64,000 nt of DNA, taken from assembly GCF_003171515.1 (NCBI RefSeq), contig NC_089392.1:1798001-1862000 (forward strand), read 5' to 3'. This DNA is from Pyrenophora tritici-repentis. Taxonomy: Eukaryota; Ascomycota; Dothideomycetes; Pleosporales; Pleosporaceae. This document shows positions 21,859 through 35,153 of this stretch, piece by piece. The notes under the pieces are model-generated. The model made no database searches and was not told where the DNA came from. It was given only the letters and a program-made list of their open reading frames with translations. How positions within the stretch are numbered: the first letter of the stretch is position 1; every line of letters begins with the position of its first letter. The position numbers and the translations under genes were made by a program.

Positions 21859-24800
21859 ATGCGACCGACTGGAAGGCCTCTGCGGCGGAATGCGCCAATG
21901 CCCGGAGGAGCACCCTTTCAGCCACTATCACTATGGACGGTGCTGTTGTGTATATGTTGCTGGGCAACCTTTGCGCGCTGTATGACCGATGAAACCATAT
22001 CACAATTGAGGTACTGCCATGATAGTCTCATCACTTGCATGCACATGCTTATTTGGCCAGACAAGAGACACGCGACATCTTCTACCATGGCTATGACAAC
22101 TACATGGAACATGCCTTTCCCGAAGATGAACTACGACCACTCACGTGCGGACCCCTTACCCGCGACCGCCAGAACCCCGCCCACATCGAAGTCAACGATG
22201 TCCTCGGAAACTACTCCTTGACCCTGATTGACAGCTTATCGACGCTCGCTATCCTCGCTTCATCCCCACCACCTTCCGAGGCAGGAACGAACCGTGCCCT
22301 AGAAGAATTCCAGGACGGTGTCCAGCTGTTGGTCCAATATTATGGAGATGGCACACCAGGTCGCAAAGGTCGGGGAGTAAGAGCCAGGGGCTTCAACCTA
22401 GACAGCAAGGTACAGGTCTTTGAGACGGTTATCCGGGGTGTTGGCGGGCTGCTGAGCGCACATCAGTTTGCCGTTGGAGATCTACCCATTCGAGGATACG
22501 ATGCAAACGTCACCAAGAAAAAACACCGACAAGGTATTTTTTGGCCAAATGGTTTGGTCTATGACGGACAGCTGCTACGCCTGGCTACAGATCTGGCAGA
22601 TCGACTGTTGCCGGCTTTCAACACCCCGACCGGTCTACCATACCCCCGGGTCAATTTGCGCCATGGTGTGCCCTTCTATGCCAAATCTCCGAACAATATG
22701 GATCCAGAACATGGCCAATGTGGGAGGGATCCGCAAGACAAAGGGACCGAAGTCACTGAGACGTGCAGCGCTGGGGCCGGAAGTCTTGTCCTTGAATTTT
22801 CCGTTCTGAGCCGCTTGACTGGCAAGCCTCTGTATGAGAGATTGGCCAAAAAGGCTTTTTGGGCTGTGTGGCAACGCAGAAGCAGCATTGGACTTATCGG
22901 TGCCGGTATCGACGCTGAGACCGGACAGTGGGTCAATGCCTATACTGGTATCGGAGCGGGCATCGACAGTTTCTTTGAATACGCTCTCAAGTCGCATATT
23001 TTACTTTCTGGACTTCCATTCGACCCAGCCAACGCAGCTACTGATTCCCCTGATGCATTCTTGGCTGCCTGGCTTGATGCGCACGATGGCATTAAGCGAC
23101 AAATTTACCGAGGGAAACAACACCAGCACCCTCACTATGCCCAGGTTGATCTTTATACGGGCGCTATTCGAGCTTTCTGGATAGACAGTCTCAGTGCTTT
23201 TTACCAAGGTCTCCTGACCATGGCTGGCAAACTAGATGAGGCTATCGAAACACATTTACTCTACACAGCTCTTTGGACTCGCTATTCGGCCATGCCCGAA
23301 AGATGGTCTACTGCAACTGGCGGTATCGAGCATGGTTTACGCTGGTGGGGTGGCCGACCGGAATGGATTGAGTCGACTTGGTATCTTTACCAGGCCACAA
23401 AAGACCCTTGGTACCTCCATGTAGGAGAGATGGCGCTTCGTGACATCAAGAGACGTTGTTGGACAAAGTGTGGATGGGCGGGCCTGCAGGATGTGCGCAC
23501 TGGCGAACTGAATGATCGCATGGAGAGTTTCTTTCTTGGTGAAACGGCTAAGTACCTATTCCTACTGTTCGACCCGTCGCATCCGCTCAATACCTGGGAT
23601 GCACCCTTCGTATTCACTACTGAAGGCCATCCGTTGATCATACCTAAGCGTGTACGCCCAGCGAGGAAAATACCAGAAGCCCCACCTCTTTGGCAAATGG
23701 TTGAGACCTGTCCTTTGCCGCCTGCCCACCTACCCTTCAGCATTTCTGCCACAGCCGCGCGCAATGATGTGTACCACGCTGCAAGTCTTGCCAAACTACA
23801 TCTGATGCCGACAGTCGAGACACTTGACTCGCCCCTCGTGGAGTTCAGTGCCGACCATCCTAGCATTTCTCTGTCGGATATCCGATCGCCTTCCAACTAC
23901 ACATACTATCCATGGACACTGCCTCCTGAGCTCATACCACACAACGCCACAAGTTCGCCCATGGCTATGAGAACGACATTTGACCTATCATTCCCTAACT
24001 TGCCAAGTACGTCGCTGGTTGGGGCGCTGCAGAGGGTACAGGAAGGCATCTTGGTAAATTCTATGAGTGGGCTGAGACTTGGTATGGTGCGGGAGCACGA
24101 TACTTTGCCTGATGTACATGCAGTAGAACTGGACGAGCAATTCCGCATCTACGCAATCTCCAACATTGCTCTAGGTCGCGATGAGAAGGTCTTCATGGCA
24201 CGTTCTACAATCGATGATTTCAACCCATTGGATCCGTACTTTACGAGAACGCGGGATACACATACCCTGGATTTGGTAATGGACATAGAACCTCAGCGAG
24301 CTTCCGCAACTTCCACTGCGTTGTCCGACCTTCTCAGCGACGCCCTAGGCGACCTGAGCAACTTGTCAGGTCTGGATCTCAAGGATGCCGTGGATATTGA
24401 GGTAGACCCGGAGGCTCTAGAAACAGAGCCCTCCTACCTTGCCAACTTCTTCTCGTCACTCCAGGCGCTCCTCTCCGCCCCAGTGCCCACATCAACATCG
24501 ACGGCCTCGCAAACGCAAAACCGAAAAAAAGCGATCTCAAAGCGCCAGTCTCTTCCCGCTACGCTTCCAACAGGGCCCGGCGCAGCGCCAATGCCTGATA
24601 TCAAAGATGCACAGTCGGCATACAATGTCGAGAATCCACTAATTTGGACCAACATCTACGTTCACCCAACGACACTCTGCTCTGAGCGTCTTCCTATGGA
24701 GATAGTAAAACACTACCAGGTTGTCGCTATTCCCCGCGGCGATTGTTCGTTTTCGACCAAACTGCAAAATATTCCCGCATATCCACCTGATGCAGCATCT

Positions 24801-25064
24801 CTCCAACTTGTCATCATTATCAGTTTTCCCGAGCAGGAAGACGACAGTCACGCAGATGCAACACAGCCACTCATTCAACCATTACTTGATCAAGTGCAAT
24901 ACACACCATCAGGGATTTTGAGGCCGAATCCTATACCCCTCGTTATGGTTGGGGGAGGACAAGAGACGATGGAAAAGTTGAAGAGGACGAGCGGGCTTGG
25001 GTTGAGTAGGCGGTATTATTTCCGCACCCAGGGTGTCAAGATAGGAAATCTGATTGTGGTGTAA
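21859..25064 (+). CDS. ER degradation-enhancing alpha-mannosidase-like protein (GH47, EDEM/Mnl1 type), about 1051 aa
   Basis: Exon 1 is 21859-22010 and exon 2 is 22061-25064, with a 50-bp intron (GTACTG...GGCCAG). The second in-frame Met at 21898 is immediately followed by a good signal sequence (LWTVLLCICCWATFARC) and may be the true start. The GH47 barrel runs about residues 60-560. Landmarks are FPEDELRPLTC, EFSVLSRLTG, the RPEWIESTWYLY acidic motif, LNDRMESFFLGETAKYL and the calcium-site Thr in FTTEGHPL. A PA-like segment near residue 900 contains IPRGDCSFSTKL. EDEM proteins trim mannose from misfolded glycoproteins in the ER and commit them to degradation. No HDEL is present, so retention must depend on partners such as a disulfide isomerase. 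The length is normal for the fungal Htm1/Mnl1 group. Confidence 0.9.
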
Positions 25065-26365
25065 GGGGCGCCTAGATGGCGCACTTCGCATAGACTAAAT
25101 CAAAATACCTCGTTGAATGACCACATCACGCTGATCAACTTGGCACGAGGTTCCACAGCCACCAAGCTTCTCACCGCGGATCCGGCTGGTCTGACTGCAG
25201 CGGGATCTCCACTGGCTTAGTGCTAACGATCGACGGCGCAACGACGTGAGCATGTGCCGCATGAAAGCTCATACAAACGTTGATGCTTGGTCTTCGAAAT
25301 GCGTTATTATGACAGACGGTAAACGGGCAACCTTATCTACTAGGCAGGAGGATAGCCGCAAAGGGGTCTTCAGCTAAATCCGCCATCCTTGGCAGATTCT
25401 GAAACTTGCCACTTTCTACTTTGGGCGCGTCTCCATCCAACCACATCGTCATACTCCCACTTTGTCCATGCGCAGAAGCCTTCTCGCGCGACCCTTCACT
25501 TTACTTCTATCTGTATGAGGCGCAGCCCTTGTATTACATGTCCGATGGCTCTGGTCAACTATGTTAATTCATCGGAGCGGAATAGTCGAGGGCCTGACAC
25601 TACTGCCAAACAGGCAGGCGGCCACTGCGCCAAGCCTCACTATCTGTCCACCACAGCGCGTAGTTGCATCAGAATCTCTGCGTGTACCTATCGAATTTCA
25701 GCGACCGCCTTGCGAACTGATTGACGGCTACCAGGTTTGTGTGCTGTTGGCTTGCGGCAAGTCCGGTCTCGGACTTTCGCTTTCTGCAGGGGCCTGCTGG
25801 AACAACTCCTGGAAAAAGGATTGACATGTTTCGCCAGTCAGTGTGTGTGTGTGTTGTGTTGTTTATAGTCATGACGAAGACGAGTGCCTCGGAGCCCGTT
25901 TGCACCGGTGCACCTAATGCACTCGTCCGCTTCATGTGAGCGAACTGCACTGTCGTGATCTCCCGGTCCCATGACCTTATTCGGAAGGTCCACCATCATA
26001 TCACTGATATCCACTGTCTATTATAGTGCCCAGCCCGGTTTGACCGGGGTTATGGAAGCTTGCCTGCCTTTTTTTACAGGATCGCCAAGCTTCAAACTAC
26101 TAATTACTACATCGGCGTGGGAGGGTTGCTGTCGAACCAGACTCAATAAGGCAGCCGGGGATACCTTTCCTTGTCGCGTGAACGGTCTAACACCGTTGCG
26201 ACCTCGCTTTTCTATACACCAGGGGGGCAGGGCTGAGCGTGGAGGAGATTCGGACTTCAGTGTGGCAAGAGCACATCATGTATAAGAGTGCAGGTATATG
26301 GCTCTGGTAGAATCTTGTCCTCACTTCTTGTCTCCAGTCCTTCATTACAACCTCCCCCACTCAAG
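25065..26365. other. Intergenic, including the fungalysin promoter
   Basis: 1.3 kb without a supported gene. There is a short (GT)n run near 25840-25860 and a TATAAG box at 26281. Confidence 0.45.
26281..26286 (+). promoter_or_regulatory. TATA-like box
   Basis: TATAAG lies 85 bp upstream of the fungalysin ATG, followed by a CT-rich leader (TCCTCACTTCTTGTC and similar) typical of highly expressed secreted-enzyme genes in fungi. Confidence 0.45.
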
Positions 26366-28425
26366 ATGCGCTCCTTCCTTCTTGCCTCGCTGGCCTCTCT
26401 GTCGGTCATCAGCGTCTACGGCCATCCTCATGCCCGGAGTACGCTTACTCGCCGGGGCGTTGACCTAGATTCATACCGCATGAAGCATGCCGCCACATAC
26501 AAGAACGTTGCAGAGGTTGTGGCCGACCACAACATCAACACACTGGCAAAGCGTGCTAGTGCCCAAGACATTGCTACCGATCTCGTCAAAGCTACTATCC
26601 CTAATGCTACCTTCCGTCTTGTATCAGACTCGTACGTCAGCGATAACGGTGTGGCACATTTCTACTTCAAGCAAACCGCCAACGGTCTTGATATCGACAC
26701 TGCCGACTTCAACGTCAACGTAAGTCGACTGAATTCCTCAGCTCATCGTCATTGCTAACCAACTGCAGATTGGTCGTGATGGCAACGTCTTCTCTTTCGG
26801 AAACTCTTTCTACAAGGGCGACGTCCCAGCACCACCAAGTCTGACCAAGCGTGATGGTTCTGAGCCCGTAGCCGCCTTGAAGTCGGCTGTCGATGTCCTC
26901 GCTCTCCCAGTTTCTGCTCAATCGGCAACCGCCGAGCCCAAGGATGCAACTGAGACTTACGCTATCAAGAAGACCACTGGAACTGTCAGCGAGCCTGAGG
27001 CCCGCCTTGTCTACCTTGTAGATGATGAGGGCAAGCTCGCCCTTACCTGGAGAGTTGAGACTGACATTATGAGCAACTGGCTTCTGTCCTACGTTGATGT
27101 CAAAGACGGCAGCAAGGTGCATGCGGTTGTCGACTACTCTGCCGATGCAACCTACAACGTCTAGTAAGTAGCTACAAATTATTGGATCCGGAGCAGCACT
27201 AACCAGAACCAGCCCATGGGGAATCAACGACCCAACTGAGGGAGAGCGACAGCTTGTGACCGATGGTTTCTATCCTCCAGCCAGTGAGTTTGGATGGCAC
27301 AATGACGGCAAGATGGCGTTCAAGACAACCCGTGGCAACAACGGAATTGCACACACAAACTGGGACAACAAGATGAGCGGTTTCCTCGACCTACCCCGCC
27401 CTACCAGTGAGGACCTGAACTTCGACTACCCCTTTTCACTCAACCAAACCGACTTCCACGACTACGGCAATGCATCCATCACTCAGCTATTCTACACCTC
27501 TAACAAGTACCACGACTTGCTCTACACATTGGGCTTCAACGAAAAGGCTGGAAACTTTGAAATCAACAACAACGGTGCCGGTGGCGTCGGACAAGATTTC
27601 GTCTACCTCAACGCACAAGATGGCGAGCGCTTCAACAACGCCAACTTTGCCACACCTCCCGATGGCTCACCCGCACGTATGCGCATGTACATCTGGAACC
27701 AGACCACACCATTCCGTGACTGCTCCTTCGAAGCTGGTGTAGTAATCCACGAGTACACTCACGGCCTGTCTAACCGTCTCACTGGTGGCCCCGCAAACTC
27801 TGGCTGTCTCTCTATGCTTGAATCCGGAGGTATGGGAGAGGGCTGGAGCGACTTCTTCGCCACTGCCATCCGTCTCAAGCCCAGCGACACCCGCGCCAAG
27901 GACTACACCATGGGTGAGTGGATTAGTGGAAGTGAATTTGGTATTAGAAATTATAAGTACTCGACCAACCTGGAAGTCAACCCCCAGGTCTACACCGACG
28001 TAGACCAGTACACCAGGGTCCACCCCATCGGCAACATTTGGGCATCCATGCTCTACGAGGTGCTCTGGAACCTCATCGACAAGTACGGCAAGAACGACGA
28101 CTGGCTCCCCGAGTTCAACAGCGCTGGTGTGCCCAAGGATGGAAAGTACCTCGCCATGAAGCTTGCGCTCGACGGTATGGCTCTCCAGCCCTGCAACCCT
28201 ACCTTTGTGTCTGCCCGTGACGCCATTATTGATGCCGACAAGGCGCTTACTGGTGGCGCCAACCTATGCGAGATCTGGAGCGGATTCGCAAAGAGGGGTC
28301 TGGGCGAGAAGGCCGTGTACAGCACCGGTGGCAGGACGAACAGCTTCGATGTGCCTGCAGGCGTTTGTAACAACTCGACCGTATCATCGCAGGCGAGGCG
28401 CGTGAAGCTCCCATTGTCTGTGTAA
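26366..28425 (+). CDS. Secreted M36 metalloprotease (fungalysin), 653 aa, three exons
   Basis: Exons are 26366-26719, 26769-27163 and 27213-28425. Both introns are 49 bp and canonical. A signal peptide (residues 1-19) precedes an FTP-type propeptide of about 230 residues with Lys-Arg processing sites. The mature enzyme begins near residue 245. The zinc site is HEYTH (His429, Glu430, His433) with the third ligand in GMGEGWSD (Glu459), the arrangement of family M36. The length matches fungal extracellular MEP proteins. It is secreted as a zymogen, matures by removal of the propeptide, and cleaves extracellular proteins. In plant-associated fungi, relatives process host chitinases, which is possible but unproven here. 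The mature part has Asn-linked glycosylation sites (for example NQT and NAS). Confidence 0.95.
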
Positions 28426-29752
28426 ACGGAGGTTCGTTTTAGAGTGGAAACACCACCTTTCTTGTATATAACCATTTCTTCTTCTCTTTGCATCGGGCGG
28501 CGTTGGATCTATGTTGATGAGATCTACGAAGATTCTGGTAGAAATTTTACGCATGTATTGTATATCTGGAATGAACCCTCCCATGCACACGCACCCCCGA
28601 AACTACCGATCCCACGGAAAGACCACTCACTCCACCCAGCGCTAAACCCATGTGCGGGTCCAAACTCTCCCCATGTATCATGCACACCCATTCACCTACA
28701 TACCGTACAGTGCGTGCACTATAAACCCCCCCGCCAGCCAGCCCCAGCCAAACCACAACCACACATACAAATACCCGAACATCCCGACAATATAAACCCA
28801 CATACATAAACACCCGGGTACCCACTCCCACATGTCATACACACAAAACCACTTTGTTTTTACCCGCCGCGCACCCGAACCGACGAGGCGAGGCGAGGCG
28901 AAGTAATGCCAGCAAGCTTAGCTACCCATAGTTTCGGAATCCGAAGAAATCACAAGGTCGGTTTGCCAAGGCCTGGCGTTGGGTGCTGTAGATTAGTTGG
29001 TGGATGTGTGTGGGAAGAGGATGAGGATGAGAAGGATGGGTGTGTGTGTATGTGTGGTTACATCGAATCTATTATTCAGGCTGTGCGTGTTTAGTACGTA
29101 GTGTGTGCAACAAACTCTTGTAAACAGCGTGTAGTTAGACATTCAAGAAAAGAAACTCACACATACATACACACGCAAATACAACACCGATAGGTAGAAC
29201 AAGTAATGATCCGACAATTCAACCCACCCGGACCCATGATTTTCCCCGACCCGACAGCACTTCCTATCTACGCACTTCGCATCACCCGTTTCCGCCCCCA
29301 CGGTATCCCGCATATTCCCAATAATCACGCCCATGCTACTGCATCGCGTCTACCTGCCCATCGCGGGGGGGTTTAAACTACCTGGGCTTGCATCATTACC
29401 GTACACGTGGGTTGGCAAATGCTGGCTGCAGGTGTCCCGGGTCCGGGATGCTGGGGATTGATGCGGGTTTAACGGATTTGGGTACGGGAGATGGGAAGGC
29501 TGCGTCCGCGCTGGAAGGAGAACGAGGAGATAGAAAGAGGGGATTTAGTTGGCTTTATGTTTTAGGGTATGATTGATTCATCGTTTTAGAGTGAAACAGG
29601 GGAAATTAGCGGTCATATTGGGGGAAGGATTGGGAGGTTAGAGTAAGGGTCTTGGTGAAGTAAAAACGTTGATTGCGAGGAAAGAGAATTGTACAAGAAG
29701 CAAGCTGCACTATCGCTAAACGCTGATCCAAAACCATGTCCAGTAGATACCT
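28426..29752. other. Intergenic between convergent genes
   Basis: 1.3 kb between the ends of the fungalysin and ERD2-like genes. It is C-rich, with CACA/CCCA-rich simple sequence near 28580-28850, GT-rich tracts near 29035-29060 and no credible exons. Confidence 0.45.
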
Positions 29753-30979
29753 TTATTTGCCCGCTCTTGATGATGCATCGTGCTCCCTTGCATCGTCGTC
29801 TACATCATCATTCCACTCGTCGCTTCTCACGCCGCTTTGCTCAGCTACTGAAGTAGCTGCAGGTGGCGGCGCATCATCGTCGCTCTCATCTTCAAAGGCC
29901 GCAGGATCTGCCAATGGCTGGCTCTCTGGGTCCGCATTTTCTCCTTGTGGACCCTTCCTCTTGGGCGCTCCTTCTACGTCATCGTCAGCAGACACGGAGA
30001 TGCCCCTCCGCCCCCAGTTGTTGCCCGGCTGTACAGCGTCATTGCGTTGTCCGCCAGTCTCTTCGTCATAGTCGTAATCCATGCTCTTCCTTCCAACAAA
30101 GCGTCCCACGAGCCAGCCCCTGCCCAAGTCATCCGAATCCACAACGCCGCCATGACGGAGCTTGACGCGCTGGCGGGTCCAGTAGACCCACGCAAAGTCG
30201 ATCATGAGGGCTGTTTGAATGGAGCCCCAAACCCAAGAAGTAGGATCGCGATAGTGGTCCTCATTGGCACCGCGAACAATCCAATTGAGGACGTATAGAA
30301 AGCGATATGTACCGAGTGTGACGAGGTAGAAGGAGTCGATGACGGTAGGCACGGTGGTTTGGCGGAGGAGTAGCAGTTGCGGGATAACGCATACGGATTC
30401 GAGGATTTCGGAAAAGACCCAGAGAATCTAGTAGAATGAGCTTTGTGTGTGATGGTAAAAAGGGCGCACAGGAGACGTACCTTGAGGAAGGTGTTATTGC
30501 CAATGACGGTTTTCTTGAAGATAATGTACCAAAAGGGAGCAATAGCCACGCTCCCTAGTAGACAGTACATGCCAAACTTCCATGCCTTTTCCCTTTCACG
30601 AGTGCGCGCATACACGCTTGTCATCAAGAAGATGATGTAGAGCGACGAGAGGGTGTAGAAGATCTTTCATCTGTTAGCGTTTAGTCTTGCTGCGTATGCG
30701 CCAGCTGTCCGCACCTTCAACGAGAAGTTCCATGTGTGCCAGACGTCCTTGGTGGCCGATGACGTAAAGATGTCGAGATATCGTGTTCCGAATACGAGGG
30801 CATAAAGGACCTGAGTGATGAGGGAGACACCTGCATACGTCAGCTATGCTCCATCCCCCATCCGCAATCTACGTAAGCTCACCCTCAGCACTGCTGTTGG
30901 CATGTATGGCCCATATTAAAATGAGCTTGGACGAAGTGTGCGACACATCTCCGAGGATGTGGAAGAGGTTGAATTTCAT
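29753..30979 (-). CDS. ERD2-family (KDEL/HDEL receptor-like) membrane protein with long acidic tail, 356 aa
   Basis: Four exons on the minus strand: 30979-30883, 30830-30715, 30663-30481 and 30427-29753. The introns are 51-53 bp and all junctions hold frame. The N-terminal ~215 residues match the seven-helix ERD2 fold: FNLFHILGDVSHTSSKLIL in helix 1, LITQVLYALVFGTRYLDIFT in helix 2, then ILWVFSEILESVCVIPQL and YLVTLGTYRFLYVLNWI. By family knowledge these receptors bind H/KDEL-tailed ER proteins in the Golgi and return them to the ER. About 140 residues follow the last helix, hydrophilic and rich in Asp, Glu and Pro. Ordinary ERD2 is only about 210 residues. It may therefore be the divergent paralogue found in filamentous fungi, and ligand binding is not certain. 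Confidence 0.85.
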
Positions 30980-33759
30980 GGCGAGTACGAAGACGGCTAC
31001 ACGGGGTAACGTGGCAGCCGCCTGTCGCTGGCGTGCGTGGGAGCAGAGCAGACGTTTGGAACACGCGGTTCCCGTAAGACGGCTTAGTGTCGAGCGCGAG
31101 GGCGAATCTAGATGTGCTGAGCAGCAATTTCCGAGTTAATTCGGGATCAGAGGAGTGAGAGATCGATGTTAGAGAGTGGTTTGATGGTGATACTTGGTGT
31201 CTTCGTCGGGTTGACGCAAGCAACACGCTACGTCGCTACCTGTAACATGCTTGGCAAGGGCCCAGGGTCCAGTCCTAGCGTGCCCGATTGAGCGTAGCGC
31301 AGACTGCTTGTCCTGGAAATGGGTACGCAAGGCTGACCTACTGCAGGTCTACCCCAGCCATTTCATCGCCTAACCTCATCAAGTCTCCATGGGAAATTGA
31401 GCAATAGAAACACACAAGACTAGAAGATTGTACTAGAAAGAGTAGCGAAAACGCGGTGTACATGCATGACTCGGTTGAGCTTACCCAAAGAACAACGTAA
31501 GTATTGCAACTCGACGTGTTTTGGAATTGCAATCGCGAGAACAATCAAGCTCAAACTGCCCAACCACTTTGTTCTTATGTCAGAAATTCATATACTTTTC
31601 ACGCCATATGCCTGCGCTTGCTTTGATGTGCGTATATATTGTGGAGAATCGAATGATTTTCCGAATGACTTTTCGCAAGTACATACCTATCTGATGCGAC
31701 GGTTTCCACACTAACTGCCGGTTCGGCGCGCTCATCTCAGGCACCCACGATCTGTCGGCACCTTGTCACGGGAATCTTCATCGATATGCAACACGAGGTC
31801 TGTTTTCGGAGATTTTGGGCCCCAGTTTATCAAATCAAATGTGGGTAATGGTTGGTGGAAAAACCCATCGGAAAGATGCTCAACATGCCGATGTTCGGCT
31901 CTGTTCTTGTTGGTCATGTACCGGTAGGTTTTGTAGGGCTGACGAGTGTACAGTATCTTTGACGAGGTCCACGTTCCACGTGTTGAGGGCACTCGGACAA
32001 TGGTGTTGAACTTTGACACATACCCGTTGTAACGCGGTACTTCAAGTGGTATGCGCTGCGGCCAAATGCGCAGCTAGGCGCTTCAAGTATATTTTTGATC
32101 ATCTCGCCTCGTCCAGGTGGCACCATCAAGTTCGAGTGCAACTATGGCGCAGTAACTGAGCCACGCTATCTGCCTGGCTCAATTTATCTCGACTCTAATT
32201 TCGACTCTCTCCATGGCATACGCCGCTGTGGTTCAGTCAAGCGCTCGCGGCAGCGGTACACTGCCGCCGCAACCAGTCGGTGAAGGTCGTCTGCGGCAAA
32301 GACGATATATCTCAGAATGGGCACAACATGTTCAAGCCATGTCACATGAGTAATGCACGTTTCCCCACGCAGTGAGGGGGTTCCTCAACTGCCGCGTCAT
32401 TATCACGATGTAGGTACCTACGTGCCTCCTCTTGATAATCGCAACCACCAATGTGATGAGCAACAATAGGGACATGGCGGCAAAGTAGCAGGCATTAGGG
32501 CATGGAGCACTGCACGAACGATATCTTTTAGCCGTTAGACAACGCACAGCCCAGGTAGACTAGTAGTGGACATGTGGCAAGAGGTCACTGTCGGCGGTTC
32601 TCTTCGGGCCAAAGTTTCGTGGTGTGGGGCGATAATCGACACAGCGAGCTTGCGCACTGACTGATGGAGTGGTCTCGATGGTGGTGGTGGCAGTGATCTT
32701 CGCAAATGCCATGGACGAGAGGTGGTTGAGAGGTGCCATGCGAAGGAGGTGAGTTGGAAGGGTGGGCAGTGTGATGAATGCGGCAAATTAGCGGCCTTTA
32801 GCCAACCGAAGCACACATTAGCTGCCAATAACAATTGCCCCAAGCATGCATTTAAGCGCCTTTACGTCCTTCATCACCAGCTTACGCTCCACATGCGGGG
32901 CAATTTACTGACTTTGAGCTTCACATACGGCACAGTCGTCCAGCCCACCGAATAGCAACACACAAGACGCGGGCTGGCGAAATTTGCTCGTGCTGCGCGA
33001 TGGAGTGCCACCCTTGTGGACGGGATCCTATGGCGCTGTCTGCATAGACAGCTTCGTCGATATCACGCTGCAGCGAAAAGAGATTGTCCTCTGGAACCAC
33101 TACCTGGAGCTCTCCAGGGCGTCAGGGCCGACCACCACGCCCACCTCGTTGTAGACGTTTACCATGATAATCGCTCCACCATCACGAAGACGCCGGGTAT
33201 GCCCTAGCTGTGTAGCGGATCCCGATAGCAAGGCTGCGCCGACGCCTCCACGGCCGTGATCATCGCCGTTGCATGACGGCCAGCAGCGACCCAGCACACC
33301 GTCCCGGGCCAGCAAATGGGCCGGACACAACCGTCGACAGGCCATGCATGTCTGGCCAATTCGCGGCTCAGGCGAAAGCCATGGCAGCAGGCCCTGATGC
33401 CGCCAGCACGCGAAGAGACTCGAGAGACCAGGGCGAAAGCTCGGGGCGCTAACGTGCAGGCCTGACAGTCAGTGCGCATCAGGATCCTTCCCAAGCCTAC
33501 CGGGGGTGGCACGATACAGAGTTGACGCACTAGAAGTGACCTGCGCTCGAGGCCGCTATACCGGAGCCATCTTGATAAATATGACTGAGGCGTTCCCCTA
33601 GCCTGGTCGTCTACCGCCAGCTTGAGCATCATCACCGTGCGCCCCATCCATCTTCTTTCCTGCTACCACCCGTGTCTGTTGCTTGCTCCATTAGCGACCC
33701 AGAGATATAGAGGCGCAGCAGCAAACGCCCTTCTTATACACCCCTCAGAAGCAGTTGTC
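30980..33759. other. Gene-poor region, nothing convincing
   Basis: 2.8 kb with short ORFs on both strands. None has a domain, signal peptide or consistent splice signals. A short GC-rich imperfect inverted repeat (GCGGCAG...CTGCCGC) sits near 32247-32269. Confidence 0.5.
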
Positions 33760-35153
33760 ATGTCTATCATACTCGAGTCTTCTATCCCTCCTCCACATCT
33801 TTTACAGAACAAGACCGTCGCCTACCCGAGTGCCTACCACTCTCACCACTACCCCGCCCCGGCATCCTCGCCTGCCCCGATGTCTCCCCAGTCACTTCAC
33901 TCTTACATGTCCCACCTATCGGAAAGTCCTCTTCCCTCCCAAGAGCTCACCAGCCTACCCACGTCTGGGTGGTTTGGCCCCTCCCTTTCGGCCCCAGAGT
34001 GCCATAATGAGGTTTGGACTTCACCCTTGTTGCAAGATCGGCTACTCATATGCACTCGTCTAGACCAGCTACGCCCCATATGGCCACTTTGTGCCTTCAC
34101 AAACAGCGGCACTCAACCTGTCGCCGCCTGTATCTGCTTTCTCCTACTCTGCAAAGGCTCCAGTATCTACCACACACATTGACCCATCAGCCGCCATATC
34201 CCCAGCCACCGTCTACTCCCGCGACTCAGCAGTACCCGAGTCTACCCGCCCATCAGAGGAGCCCCAGTCTACCGACGCAAGAAGTGCCGGGCAGCACGGG
34301 ACCTCTCACTTGACAAGACAGCCCCATCTGATGGATCGACCTCACAGCAGCTCAGGTTCGATGCATTCAGGAGCAGTCGACGTCTCTTGGACCATGAACC
34401 CATTAGGCATCCACTCCAACCAAGAATCTTACTATCAAGCATTCCCAATCATGACCCACAGCCCCCGTTTGAGCGAGCCATCCATAGAGGTGTCCTCTAA
34501 CCAGATGGCCTCACCGCAACCTCGACGCATGTATACACCCATCGCGCCAATGCTCCTTGGCACACCCCGGTCGCATGGAAGCAAACGGTTCCGAGAAGAG
34601 GAAGAAGAGCCAGTCATTGAAGAGTCCAAGAGAAGAAAGCGTTCCGACTCGCAAATGTCAACGCAGTTTGAGCTCAGTGAAGAAGACAAGCTACTATTAC
34701 AACTCAAAGAGGAAGAGTCCATGCCGTGGAAGGACATCGCAGCACGCTTCCAGACAGACCTCAACAAGACTTATCAGATACCCGCACTACAGATGCGACT
34801 CAAGCGCCTACGAGAACGGATGCGGGTTTGGAGCGAGCAAGATGTCAAGGCACTGCGCGCCGCACACGAGTACTGGGCACAGAACAAGTTTGAGATCATT
34901 GCTGCAAAGGTATTATCCCTCAATGTCACAAAACACGAAACATAATGCTGACGCGACATAGATGGCCGAGTTCGGTGCTCTAGAGAAATGGACCGCCCGA
35001 CAATGCTCGCGCAAGTGGCAAGAATTGGACCCTGCGGCCATACCCTATGCCCACTTTGAACCACATATCCAGCACGGCTTTGCTCCTTACGCTATGAGTC
35101 CCGTCGAACCCCCACCTAGCAACTCTTTATTCTACCACCTGCATGCCCACTGA
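33760..35153 (+). CDS. Myb/SANT-like DNA-binding protein, 429 aa, three exons
   Basis: Exons are 33760-34011, 34064-34909 and 34962-35153. Both introns are 52 bp and fall between codons. The first 200 residues are low complexity, rich in Ser, Pro, Tyr and His, like an activation domain. A basic stretch (ESKRRKRSD) near residue 270 could be a nuclear localisation signal. Next come two tandem tryptophan-containing helical segments. One is FELSEEDKLLLQLKEEESMPWKDIAARF, read as a Myb-like repeat; the other, from VWSEQDVKALRAAHEYWAQNKFEIIAAK, is completed in exon 3 by WTARQCSRKWQEL. The exon 2-3 junction lies inside the second repeat, which supports the model. It is probably a nuclear regulator. 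The intron 1 donor (GTTTGG) is weak, so the N-terminus is less certain. Confidence 0.72.

Noticed and set aside
32240..32275. GC-rich inverted repeat suggesting a terminator or protein-binding site
   Set aside because: Imperfect, short and not positioned relative to any gene; chance is sufficient.
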